Assembly: GCA_036873755.1 (NCBI GenBank)
Contig: JAVTVY010020569.1
Coordinates: forward strand, 1-64,000
From: Hanleya hanleyi
Lineage: Eukaryota > Mollusca > Polyplacophora > Lepidopleurida > Hanleyidae
Reading direction: 5' to 3'
Length of the DNA stretch: 64,000 nucleotides
Below, one piece after another: positions 13,068-24,243 of this stretch. The position numbers and the translations under genes were made by a program. Below the pieces are notes generated by a model. That model ran no database searches, was not told where the DNA came from, and saw only the letters and a list, made by a program, of their open reading frames with translations. Within the stretch, counting starts at the first letter, position 1. Every line of letters starts with the position of its first letter.

Positions 13068-13443
13068 GTATGGTCAGTATACTGTGTCAAAGCCCTGAAT
13101 GGCATGCAGTATATTTGTGCAGACTTACATTCCCAGCACAGCCTTTGTCTTCTTGACATTCCAAACTATAAGTTTCTTTGCATTCTCTTGGCTGAAAGTC
13201 GATGCCATTGTCACCCATGTCTGCATAGAAACAGAGCAGAACTAACAGGTCAATATCATAACCAACCAAAGTTTTGATGCTTTCAGTCGATTAAACGGCA
13301 GCTTTTAAAATAAAAACATCTGCATCTGAAACATCCCGCCCTTTCCAACTGGGCACTCATAAGAGTAATGAACTGCTACTTGTTGACGTTGTTTGCTATG
13401 AATTCGTTTTTCTTTGACTGAATGACCATGTCACTAGCGAGGC

Positions 13444-13990
13444 CGGAGAGTTTGGAATGTCAAGAAGACACAGGCTGTGCTAGGAATGCAAGTCTGTAAA
13501 ATATGTTGCTTGTGCATGCCATTCTGGGCTGTGACACAGTATTCCGACCATATGGCATTGACAAAGGTGATGCCTTGAATAAGACAACTGTCACTGAGCT
13601 ATTTCGTCAACAAGCTGAAGTGTTCATCCAGGTCACGAGAGTCCCGACGAAGGTCATTTATTGCAGCAGCATAGAACACGCCTATATGTTTATACAGTAG
13701 TAACCCAGACGAAGGAATTGACTTGAGGGGAAGACCATCCATTGCAGCCACAAAAATGGGAGTGGACAAGTCAATCGGTTTCTCCCTGCGAAAACTGATC
13801 TGCCACCAGCTTCAGGGGTTACTTGAGGTTATCAGGTGGAACTGAAAGAAGGATTGCAGCTGAAGCAGATGCGCCTGTAAGGATCATGGCCTGGACTGTT
13901 CAAGTGTGTGTGGAGAATGCAAACGACTGAGCTGTGCAAACTCATCAAACCCAGACCTTTGAAAATGACATTGGCGAAGACTGGTATTGG
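13444..13990 (+). pseudogene. Remnant of HAxxGCDT-type transposon protein (right arm)
   Basis: The plus-strand frame reads HAILGCDTVFRPYGIDKGDA, then TELFRQQAEVF, matching the left-arm remnant in inverted orientation. Downstream DNA to about 13,990 still suggests the family's C-terminal part, with frameshifts and stops. This is a decayed coding region. I recognise the family but do not know its biochemical function. Confidence 0.45.
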
Positions 13991-15324
13991 GATTGATAGT
14001 GCTGTGAAATATTCCTCAACTTATGGCAGTGTTTATGAGGAATAAAAATAAAAGACATCAACTATATGTATGAAAAGTCACTTCCCCTAGTAATGTTACC
14101 ATGAACCAGAATGTAGAATGAAACTTGATAAGTTATGCCGTCAACTTTGCCTATAATTCAAAGTATTATTTGTTTGATAATTAAATGATATATTAGGATC
14201 TGCATAATTATTCTTCTTTCATCAATAACATTTGTCTTACAAACAATTGTGATGGATCATAAATGTTTAGCAGATTGTCGTTATATATCTGAACTATTTG
14301 CTAAACGCGACGTTGAATCTAATTTCTCTTCCTCTAATAATTGGCAAGGCTGCATTTTTTTCCCGCAAGGTACAAACACTATTGAATGTCGGACCTGACA
14401 CTGGCTACGTGCTTGTGATAATAGAGTTATACCTTTATAAGTTAATGGAACTATTGTCTGTGATTGTCATAGGTTGAAAGAAAATATATCACAGCTTCTC
14501 AGTTCCCTTTCGGATAACAATGCTAATGGAAATAATGCCAACTGGCAGGATATTACCATGTATGATTATATACCCTGGTGCTGAACTATCGTTTTGCTAT
14601 CTACATTTATGAGCAAATCCATTGGGAATGCAAATGTTTTAACCACCATAGAATAATGTATCCTAGATCATCATGTATTGATTGGATTTCTGGATGATAA
14701 ACCTGACCTTATTCAGAGACAAACCAATATTTTCTACATTCTTATATGAAGCATGATGGTGTATCTTTGTTTTAGAAAAAGTCGTATCTCCACCAAATAG
14801 ATTTTAGTAGACTTTTTAGTATATTGTTCTGTGGACCTATTAGAAATGCATACCAGTGAAAAATATTCTGTTGCAATTTGTTTTGGGTCCAGCTAAAAAA
14901 AACCCAGATAGATTGCCCGAACTGTCAAGAAAATGGTAAAAAGTTCAGATTTAGAATGACCCCATACATCCGCCATTTTGAATTTCTTCATAAATATTTT
15001 CGTGCAAGCGTATTATTTTAGGCTGAGTATAACCTTGATATGATAACGAATGGAATGAGTGTAAGTAATGACCCATTTCTTTCTCGCTTACTACCAAGTA
15101 CAAGGTTTTCTTATAGGAGCAAGAGACAGATAAACACTGAAATTTCGCGAAAAATACCTCAAATTTCAACTTGAAATTTAAGATATTTCCCATGCATATG
15201 AGATTGTAGACTTTTAGTATGTTACTCTGGGGACCTTTCTGAAATGCATAGCAGTGAAATAAATTCTGTTGCAATTTGTGGTGGGTTGACCCCAAAAATG
15301 CGCTAGATTTACTGGACTAAAACA

Positions 15325-15366
15325 GCGATTTGAACAGCCCACCATCTGGTGATGGTGGGCTAAAAA
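15325..15366 (+). mobile_element. 3' terminal hairpin of pearl/HINE-like element
   Basis: GCGATTTGAACAGCCCACC, a palindrome with arms AGCCCACCATC/GATGGTGGGCT, and TAAAAA match the terminus of the inverted copy at 49,714. This is probably the displaced 3' end of copy B. Confidence 0.7.
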
Positions 15367-15879
15367 CATAAGAGCAATCACTTTGTGGAAATGCTCTAAA
15401 CAGTCACATCAATGGAAGATTTCTATATCAGTATTTCATAACCGATATATGTGGCTTCAGGAGGAAAATGTTTAGAATCCAAAAGAAAGCTACACCAAAT
15501 GTTTCCTTCTCTTGATGATAAAATTCGAAGACTGCAATTATCAGATATTTGCAAATTGCTGAATATTGTGGTCAAAATCTTCAGTTAGAACGGGAACTAT
15601 AATGTATATTTCCTTGAATGCTCAGCATTTGTCGGTTAGAGTGGGTGATAGGTCGTTGCTCCTAACAAAGTAGGAAATTATAAAACTATATACATGTAAA
15701 TTATATGGCCGGCCCATATACCTAGCACGATTACGGTTGGCTTTCTTCAGGGTTTGGTAAAGTTCAGGATTAAAGGGTGATTTATACATCATCTTCTCCT
15801 CAGTTAACGGAAGAGGAAAAATATCATTGGATGTTGCCCTGCTAGATCAATCAGAATAGTAGAAATCTACACATATTAC
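15367..15879. other. Intronic or flanking AT-rich sequence
   Basis: Downstream of the second ankyrin exon on the minus strand. No third ankyrin repeat exon was seen here or further left. Confidence 0.4.
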
Positions 15880-15978
15880 CTTAGTTGCTGCTGCAACGTT
15901 AGCCCCTCTCTCCAACAGCTCAATGACCATGTCCACGTTTCCCTCCTTCGATGCCAGATGGAGGGCTGTTATGTTATT
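15880..15978 (-). CDS. Ankyrin exon encoding one full ANK repeat
   Basis: A 99-nt, phase-0 exon encodes one 33-residue ankyrin repeat with core TALHLASKEGNV, then MVIELLERGANV and AAATK. It is bounded by a good acceptor (TTTGTTTATCTCAG, 15,979-15,980 last) and a donor GTAATATG starting at 15,879. One-repeat-per-exon 99-nt structure and the ALHLASKEG and GANV..ATK wording match the second repeat of the spectrin-binding ankyrins ANK1/2/3 and UNC-44. These link membrane proteins to the spectrin cytoskeleton. The next repeat exon was not found, so the following intron is likely more than 15 kb and would contain the repeats to the left. A processed pseudogene is excluded by the introns. Confidence 0.8.
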
Positions 15979-16865
15979 CTGAGATAAACAAATAACATCA
16001 TAAAAAAAGGCTCGAGGTCGGCCATCCTCAATAAGCTTCTGACTTATGGCAGCCAGTTGCATACCTGGTATGCATTATGAAATTACAACACATATAAGGG
16101 AAGTGGGAAGAGGTGCCGACATACTGACTGCGTCACATGACTTCACAGAATAGTCTTCTGGTTAATCTATTCTAAAGCACATACCAAGAATCTAACGATT
16201 CGTGATATATATTGTATCTCAGGTACGCTTTTATTGTACCTGTTCATGATCCGTCTATATATATTGTGGTAGTTGGGTCTAGTGATGGACAGGCGGAACT
16301 GTCAACCATACACCTAAAATTGTCCGTGGGTAATAATGTGAAGACTGCAGTAGCAGGTTTTCGTAAAACATGAATGAACGAGATAAGCAGATCGATGACC
16401 ACATCCGTGTAAATCGATGAGTCTCAAAAGGCCCAGAAATTATGATATTTAAAAGTACACCCAAGGTTCGAGACCAACCAGGCAATAATTTATCTACACA
16501 CGTGGTTATACAGGGTATTCATGAAGTTATATACCAAGAACAATGATGATGTTCTTCATTACAACCCAGGTCTATTACATTTACATGGATGAGGTCAATA
16601 GAGAATCAGCTGATAATTCTATTTTTGTTGTTGGTTTCAATCTCAAACACTCGGTCTATGGTTAATTGGAGGTACATGCATATATCATTCAGCATGTACG
16701 AGATGGTGTGTCCGAAAATGTCAGATTAGGGTGCAAAATTCTACTGCATATATATTGTCAGGAGCACTTCTGTGGGGGTATCATGTAAGACTGTTGTTCT
16801 GCTGAGTCTGTGCGTGAGCAATGGGTGGAGTATGTATATGTTATCACGGAGACAAAAGTACTTAC
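15979..16865 (-). other. Intron between the two ankyrin exons
   Basis: Bounded by GTAAG at 16,865 and the CAG acceptor at 15,979. It contains a Penelope-related fragment at 16,082-16,248. Otherwise no feature is seen. Confidence 0.65.
16082..16248 (-). mobile_element. Fragment of Penelope-like 3' region (type X)
   Basis: TTACAACACATATAAGGG, AGGTGCCGACATAC and the AAGAATC...GATTCTTGG-type palindrome are shared with the two copies inserted in the LTR element at 42,020-42,752. The distal part resembles the 3' region of the Penelope-like element at 19,950. It is non-coding. Confidence 0.55.
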
Positions 16866-16967
16866 CGAATTGCTGGTGTTAATGTTCGTGCTGCCCTCAA
16901 GGTACTCCAGCAATTTTGGCAAGTTGCCAATTCTTGCTGCTCGCAAAAACCCCACAGTTTCGACACT
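16866..16967 (-). CDS. Ankyrin exon encoding the N-terminal half-repeat
   Basis: A 102-nt phase-0 exon on the minus strand. Its 34 residues include VGFLRAARIGNLPKLLEYL and NINTSNS, the opening of the ankyrin repeat domain in ANK1/2/3-like proteins (FLRAAR.GNL...DINT.N). The acceptor TTACTTTATCTGTTGCAG ends at 16,968, and the donor GTAAGTAC starts at 16,865. It joins in frame to the 99-nt exon at 15,880-15,978. The upstream first exon was not found to the right and may lie outside the window. If so, the window sits in the 5' part of a large ankyrin gene read leftward. Confidence 0.8.
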
Positions 16968-17009
16968 CTGCAACAGATAAAGTAAACATGTAAACACAAA
17001 ACAAAATGT

Positions 17010-17663
17010 TATCTTGAGATTCTAAAGTATGGGTACATCAACAAGTGTGATAAATCACCATACAAAGCTAGATTCATAGCTGGTTCTAGAATCTGCGCCA
17101 CCAAGCTTCTTTCAACCCTGTTGACGAGGGCCCTTCAGGAGGTAAAAGCATTTTGGGAAAGGTATTGCGCCACTATTTCTAAAAACTCTGGCGTTGAATG
17201 TATGTGGATATTGAAAAACTCAAAATGTCTTACGGAAGAACTTGATGCTAAAGGTCACATACCGTATAGACATGTATCCACATGGGATTTCTCGACTCTC
17301 TATACTACAATCCCTCATCAGGACCTTATTGACCGTCTAAGTTCATTGATAGTATCTGTGTTCAAGAAAACTGATCGTAGATATATTAATGTCGGAAGCC
17401 ATAAAGCATTCTTTAGCTCTACTACATACAAGAGATATCATTCATGGGATGTTTCTTTGTTTATAGAGTTGCTTGAATTTCTCATTAAAAATATCTATGC
17501 GAAATTTGGCAACAGAATATATCAACAGCATATAGATATTCCAATGGGTACTAATTGTGCACCCCTATTGGCTGACCTATATCTGTTCTCTTATGAATAT
17601 GACTATATGCAGGCGCTTTCAAAAACCGATCCATTCAAAGCCCGTTCCTTCTCATTCACCAAA
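17010..17663 (+). pseudogene. Penelope-like reverse transcriptase, N-terminal part
   Basis: An open frame from about 17,010 to 17,663 encodes PYKARFIAGS, WDFSTLYTTIPH and DIPMGTNCAPLLADLYLF, typical of a Penelope-like element (PLE) RT palm. Codons upstream of the first in-frame start continue the family similarity, so no true start is visible. The frame ends inside SFTK, where a LINE has inserted. The catalytic YxDD motif is missing from this copy. A relative at 48,303 keeps that segment. Confidence 0.75.
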
Positions 17664-19763
17664 TAATAATAATAATAATAATAGGCTTTATTTATCCTCG
17701 ATATACACTCTTAGGCTAATGCCTTTCTGCCAGAGGGTCGAGACTTACATATGTACACAACATGACGAGACAAATATATACAAATTAAAAACTATATCCG
17801 TTCGTAAACGCATGAGTTGTATAAATATCAAAATAGTATATTAAAATCGTACATATTTAAGAATTGAGCATATGCCTTCGTAGGCTGGATTTAAAAATAT
17901 TCAAGCTGCCAGCAGCCTTAATATCTTGCGGTATTCTGTTCCATACATTGGAACCACTATACGAAAAACTCTTCTTGAACTGTTCGGTTTTATGACGAGG
18001 AATATAAAAACAGTTTGATTGAGTAGATCGAGTTGATCTACTATGTACTTCTCTGACAGCTTAATTAAGTCACTCAAATAATGCGGATTTAATCCGTGAA
18101 GCACTTTATACATTTGAACAGCTTCGTTGTAGTTCACCAGGTTTCGGAATGACAACCAATTAAGTCTAGAAAATAAATCAGATTTGGATGTATTAAAATC
18201 GGCGTCAAGAATATTTCTGGCTATTCTAGCTTGGAGACGTTCAAGTTTTGTTAATAGAGTAACACTACAATGCCCCCAAATTGTTGAGCAATAGTTCAGA
18301 TGAGGTAAAATAAAATAATAATTCGAGCTTGGATGGGTAAAAATTGTTTGATTTTCTTTTGTTTGTATATTAGAAAAACGACTTTTTGGCACACACTGTT
18401 GACTTGATCTTCCCAACATAGGCCTTCGTCCACCTTGATACCCAATACCTTTTCACATTTAGAATTTACAATGGTTTTGTCTTGGAGCTTAACGTTCAGT
18501 TCATTAGACTGTCGCGACCTTCTTTGCTTAGTTGTTAGTAGCATTGTCTTAGTCTTGGTGGGATTAATGCACATTTTATTGGTCGCGCACCATTGCGACA
18601 CATTCTCCACAGCGTCATTCAATTTTCGTTCAATCTGACACATAGTATTCCCTTTGGCTACTGCGGTGGAATCATCAGCATATAGATGAAGGATACATTT
18701 GTCACTATACAACGGAAGGTCGTTAATAAACAACAAAAAGAACAACGGGCAAAGAATAGAACCCTGGGGCACCCCTAACTCTGAGTGCATATCCTCGCTA
18801 AAACTTGTTCCTATGCACTCATTGTCGTCGGTCTTGGAGGTATGACTGGAACATAGATAGTGCTTGACGACCACATCTGTAGACTGATAATTTGTCAAGT
18901 AGCAATGCGTGGTCGACTAAATCAAAAGCTTTGCGGAAATCTACCAAAAGAATCCCTACCATATAACCACAATCTATGTCTCTATAACAAGAGTCGAGCA
19001 AGTTTGTTAATGCGGTCTGGCAGGAGTGAAATTTCCTGAAACCAGATTGATTTTCCGAAATTAAATTATATGTACTCACGAAATCATAGAAATGATTGTG
19101 TATATGTCTTTCGAGGAGTTTTGACAAAACGGGTAAGATCGCAATAGGTCTGTAGTTAGAAGTATGTTCACGACTTCCTGATTTGAAAATGGGCACAATT
19201 TTGGCAATTTTCCAAAGATTTGGGAATTTTCCTGTCGAAATGGACATATTCAAGATATAGGTTAAACTGGGAGCCAAAACATTCGAGGCCATGTTAAGGA
19301 ATTTCGGGTGAAGCCCATCCAAACCAATTGCTTTCTTGGCGTCAATTTCGGATAGCATCTTCCTGACATAATCGATGCCCATTAACGGAATTTCAAAAGT
19401 AATCCCGACTGGAATGCGGGGGTTCACATACTGTTCAAGTTTAGTGAAAATGTTACAATTAGGACAATCTGTCGTTGTTTGTTTCACATACTCTTTGGCA
19501 ATGTTTGTGAAATACTCGTTGAATATTCTAGCAATACCAGAGGGATTCATTTCATCTCCATCGGTTCCCTCAATCAGTGTTGGTATCGTATCCATTCCAC
19601 GTGGAAAAAGTTGACCAAAGTGGTTCCAAAAATTTTTGACAGATGTTTTGCATGCATTTAACACAGTCTGGAAGTAGTTCTTCTTTGCATTCGTAATAAG
19701 TCGTTTAACAGTGTTTCTCACCGAAATTGCAGTGTCTTTGCAGTGTCGCGTGCGTCCATGGGT
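17664..19763 (-). mobile_element. Truncated non-LTR retrotransposon (CR1/L2/Jockey group)
   Basis: The minus-strand element is about 2.1 kb and 5' truncated at 19,763. Its 3' end has AATAAA and an (ATT)n tail at 17,664-17,685. It encodes linker and RT regions in three frames: 19,721-18,819 (KKAIGLDGLHPKFL, ENQSGFRKFHSCQTAL, LLVDFRKAFDLVDH), 18,898-18,296 (LGVPQGSILCPLFFLLFIND, LYADDS) and 18,419-17,901 (LNYCSTIWG, RLQARIARNIL). Frameshifts separate them, so it is inactive. It sits in a Penelope-like element. Confidence 0.85.
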
Positions 19764-20335
19764 ATTGCTAGATCCTGTGTTAAATGTGACGATTTTAATC
19801 AGTCACAAAACATTGTTGCAGAAACTTATAAAACAGGGCTACACCACCAAGCGCCTCCACTCAAAGTTTCTCAAATTTGGCGATACATATTGCATGCTGA
19901 TAGCAAAATACGAGCGTGACGTGCAAGATCTATGGCGTTACGTTTCGTAACTTGTGTCTAATTCCGCTTAACCCGGGGCTAGGGGCCGTATGAACCCATG
20001 TACTTCAAGATCCTCATGGTACGCATATGAACAGACACAATCAAAGCGTGACTGAGATACATCATTCTATAGATGACGACTTTACAACAAATATTATGAG
20101 TTAAGAATACTGAGCAGCGATAAGGATTTGATATTTTTGAAACATCATGTCTTGCCGGCATCATTGAAAACTGTTGACCGCTTCTCTCTTGCAGGAAACA
20201 AGCCTATGTTTATGTATACTATGATTGTCTTTTCGAATTTGGTGCTAATACTGTTATATGGAATATGGAATAGGTATTTGGATTATGGACGCGGATATTC
20301 TCTAATGGACGACGGCTGAATTATGAATGACGGAC
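19764..20335 (+). pseudogene. Penelope-like element, C-terminal and 3' part
   Basis: After the LINE the PLE resumes at TTGCTAGATCCTGTGTTAAA. The RT thumb (KLIKQGYTTKRL, KFLKFGDTYCMLIAKYERDV, DLWRY) is followed by a long 3' region ending TTTGGATTATGGACGCGG...GGACGACGGCTG. It matches 48,614-49,180 closely. Frameshifts near the junction and in the thumb make it dead. No GIY-YIG domain is seen. Confidence 0.7.
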
Positions 20336-22548
20336 CAGCCGCTTGTAATTCTTTTCTTCTCAAATTTAAACTTAAATTTACCAGATTGAATATACTTGTT
20401 GAATAGCCAAGAATAACCCAATTCGTATACTGATAGACTTGTATACATCAATTTACAAAAAAAATATACCGGTAATGTAATTAATTGAACTGATATCGTA
20501 CAGGAGATATATGAACCACATATACAATGTACGCGGCGGTGAACAGGATTGAAGAAGATTACGTAGAATTCCTGTAATTACCCTGGCTGCTGGCTGCATA
20601 CCTGGAATATTCAAATTGCATGTTATAAACTTGTCGTTACCCAAACCAAACCCTACAGCACATTCATCACAAAAGATAGTAGTAATGTGTCTTGAGGCAT
20701 GTGCGCTGTGAGTTTGGTGCTTCTATGAACACTATAATCATTTGTAGATAGGGTGCATTATAACGGGAAAATGGAGACGGATGAGCTTACAGGACACTAT
20801 CCCAAGCACAATTTTGGCCGAGGGGTAAAAGCGGAATTTAATAACTTCATAGTCACCATAGAAAGCCAGCCATGTGGTTGTCTGTTTCTTCTTCTAATCT
20901 CTTGGATGTGAATCCGAGACAAATTTGTATGTCAGTGTGGTTTGATGACGTCAATAATAGAGATAATTAGATAGACAAATAAAGACATATTTTCTTTTCT
21001 AAAGTGTATAGGATTCTGATTCTTTGCATTCCATTTCCATTGTGTGACAGGTTATTGGATATCACCTTTGCGACTCGGTTACCACATAGTTTCAGAAATA
21101 TAGTTACCATAGCAACCGGTAACCAAGCGTTTTATTACAGGAACTTGAACAGTTGAAGTGATTGTTTTGATGTATATGCATATGATGAATCACATAAACC
21201 TTTGTTATTGAATATTCAGTAATTAACATTTCATAACCTGCGCAATTTTCGAAATGAATCTTTATAGTCGATCAGCGTGGCATAAAATGAAAATACATTC
21301 AACTTATCTGGAATGCATCCACTGTTGAAACAAATTTTTTCTACTTCTCATGAGTTCCATCTGCAACCCCAATCAACATGATTTTTACCCTATAATTTGC
21401 GAAAATTGCTCATTTCTTACCATATTTTTCAGTCGGACTTCGGTCTGTGTTTTTTTTTCTGGAACATAATGGAAAACAATGATAAACACAATTAATGATG
21501 CAGCAACAAATAACACTGTTCAGACTTATACGTGGAATCTTCAATAATGACAATCATGAATGCGAACTGTGGAAAGTCCATGTGAATAACACAAAACAAA
21601 ACAGCTGAATTTTAAACATATGCTGACTACTGCCTTTCGACGGCGTGCGTATAGTGAGGCGTGACCCGTTCGAAGCCTCGCCTGCTTTCTGGGTAGTGTT
21701 ATATTTATATGTATCGTGATACAGTGAAGTGTATCTGCAATCTAATCTTGTGCCGTCACGTGGGCCCCTTACCAATAAGCTATGTCTCGAAATCCTGTAG
21801 TATTTAAGTCCTATACGATCCTATAAGATTTAAAAAAATCCTATCGGACCGAATCTTATACGATTCCAAATCTTATGTGAATTTTTAAATAACTTATATG
21901 ATATTATATATTTTCCAAATTGTATGAGAACTATTTCCTATAGGATCCTAGAACTGTTTTATATCATCCAGGGCACAGTATTGACATTATGTGATTGACG
22001 GTCCATTCAGGCAAGAAATATATAGTTTAACATTGTATAACTGAACCTGAGAATAAAACGAAATCGTAAACTTTAATTGACATTCAAATGTTAAATTGTA
22101 ACTGTTATTCAAATCTGAAATTTTAATTGTTATTAGTCAAGTTTCAATTCAAATGTCAAATTTAAATTTGGATTCATTTAAAATTCATTCCCAGTTTAAG
22201 ATGCACCTATAAAATTGTTTTAAATATTGATATTTGTCAAAATCAAAGTATTCAAACATTTAACAATTAGCAAAATATTTAATAATAGACGTCGCAAATA
22301 TATACTGTCTGGTGACATGCGTCGGTAAACAACATATACATGAATAATGTCACCACATCTCTGAAGTGTATTTTTCCTTAGGATCCCGTAGTTGTAGTCT
22401 AGTATTTACCAAAAGATTTACAGTGCATGGTCTATGATGATTGAATAAAGAAATCATCAATAGCTTTGTGTTGTGTTGTGAGGTTTTGTTAATACTCTAT
22501 TAGTTCAATGAGCTTCTCGTATTGAACATATACACATGCGCTGTCAGA
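20336..22548. other. No recognised gene; CCTATAGGAT-rich segment
   Basis: AT-rich. From 21,790 to 21,960 there are many CCTATA.GATT, ATCCTATC and CTATAGGATCCTAG words. The same vocabulary returns at 22,880-23,110. No domain is seen. Confidence 0.4.
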
Positions 22549-22742
22549 GTGATGATCATGCACATGACAGTTTGTATGAATACGGAATTGATGTATATTC
22601 CACATTTCCTGGTTCACTGTGGTACTACATTCATGACAGAGAGAACACACATTATTTGTGTTGGGAGAAGGACTTTTTCCCAATCGGGCAGGCTGTGTAC
22701 ACAACAATGGGTCTATCTGTTCGCATGTATCTACTTGACCAT
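22549..22742 (+). CDS. Candidate exon, unknown protein
   Basis: The frame encodes FPGSLWYYIHDRENTHYLCW and GQAVYTTMGLSVRMYLL, which read like folded protein rather than random translation. A possible acceptor (GCTGTCAG) precedes it and a donor GTAAGA follows at about 22,742. I do not recognise the family. It could be an orphan exon of a host gene or a transposon relic. Confidence 0.25.
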
Positions 22743-24243
22743 GTAAGACTGCTCATAGCAATGCTTTACTAATATTTGCATTACATACAGTGTGCTATAC
22801 TATCAATAGGAAAGTACCATCTCTGTCGGGAATATTTTGATTTGTAAGCCCAACATTCCTGAATCTTGCAGTTATTGAGATTTTGTATGAATTTCCTATA
22901 AAAATCTGTTTAAAAATTTTAAGGATGTTATAGGATTCTGATAGCTTCCTTCAGAATAAACTATAAGATCCCTTATTTTGGTCCAAATCTCACAGGATCC
23001 TTCAGAAAATCCTATGGAATTATTCACACAGGCCCGTAGGCTCTTTTAGAAAATACTTAAGGACGTGGGTCAAAATCTCATATGAAATCCTATAGGATTT
23101 TCCAAATGCCAACTGAAAAAATGTTCCCTTCCCAAAAATAGGGTATATGCATTTGTATTGGTATTTATCTTTTAACTCTCATCCAATCTATCTTAACTGC
23201 ATGACTTATTGCAAAGCAGGTATGGAGCAAACTAGAAAATGTTACTTGAAAAAACGTGCGATTGAACTATCATATCATATAGAGTAATAAAATGCATGGT
23301 CATACATTTTATTAATGACCCTAACTGTCTGAAATTTATAATATTGTATTTAGTGTAAACGCCAGTGTTTTTTTTACAATCAGAATTTGGTTTTGTATCT
23401 CAATTGTATGACATAATTCAGGGGCCGTATCCAAATATCACGTTATTTAAGATTGGGGTTACTGAAGATCTGAATAATTATAGAGGGATATCTTTATTGA
23501 GCATTTTAGTCACATAACCGATTGAATACATTATTGGCCTCAAAGGTTGAAATATTGAAAAAATCTTATGTTATATTGTGAGATTGCTTTGAAAAGTAGG
23601 CAGCACCAACTCAACTGAAACATGATTAACTTGTTAAATACATCAATGTTAATTGTATATGTATATGTTTATTATTATGTATTGTATCTGTATTCGGGCA
23701 TATGGCCAAGTACAATAAACGATTCATTCATTCATGTTTAAACTTCATTACATACTATTCAGCACTATTGACAGGGGTACTTCGTGTCAGCATTTGTTTC
23801 ATATTTCAAACGATGACATTTAAATGGGATCTTATCCAAATTACTGATTATTGCAGGAACTGTATTTAATTAACAAATGAACACGAATAAATAGATCATA
23901 TTGTGTTGGAAAAGATGATATGGTGCCAGGGAATAATTCAGACAAAATTCAAGTGTACCAGATCAGATGAATAGTAGCTAGGATTTGACGGACATGGCTT
24001 TTGAAGGTAATCGTCGCCGAGCTGATAGACTGATTTTTAGGTTAGCGACCCTCATTCCTTCACCTTCTCTCAAGCTGGCAAACCGTCATGTCCCACGCTA
24101 CAACATGTAATATTTGTATAACAAAGCTATTCCAAAGCTATTTTGGAAAGCCCGGTTCTTTTAGATTCTGCTAGAACATTGAATGCAAAATCACTAGTTT
24201 CGTCACCAGTGATCAAAACTGTCCGCAGTGTCATCGAAAAGAA
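22743..24243. other. Non-coding, with a LINE 3' tail near 23,735
   Basis: No gene was recognised. At about 23,640-23,740, ATATGGCCAAGTACAATAAA followed by (ATTC)n looks like the 3' end of a 5'-truncated LINE on the plus strand. The CCTATAGGAT vocabulary continues to 23,110. Confidence 0.4.

Larger units (their letters stand above)
11742..15324. mobile_element. Large foldback (long inverted repeat) element
   Basis: The left arm (about 11,742-13,190) and right arm (about 13,440-15,324) are diverged inverted copies, with a spacer near 250 bp. Landmarks present in both orientations include AACATACTAAAAGTCTAC, CATGGGAAATAT, GATTTGCTCAT and AGAAGAATAATTATGCAGA. The right arm is about 400 bp longer, so the left arm looks truncated. 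The arms carry remnants of a protein with an HAxxGCDT motif. Sequence shows the inverted structure. The class of element is unknown to me. Confidence 0.7.
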
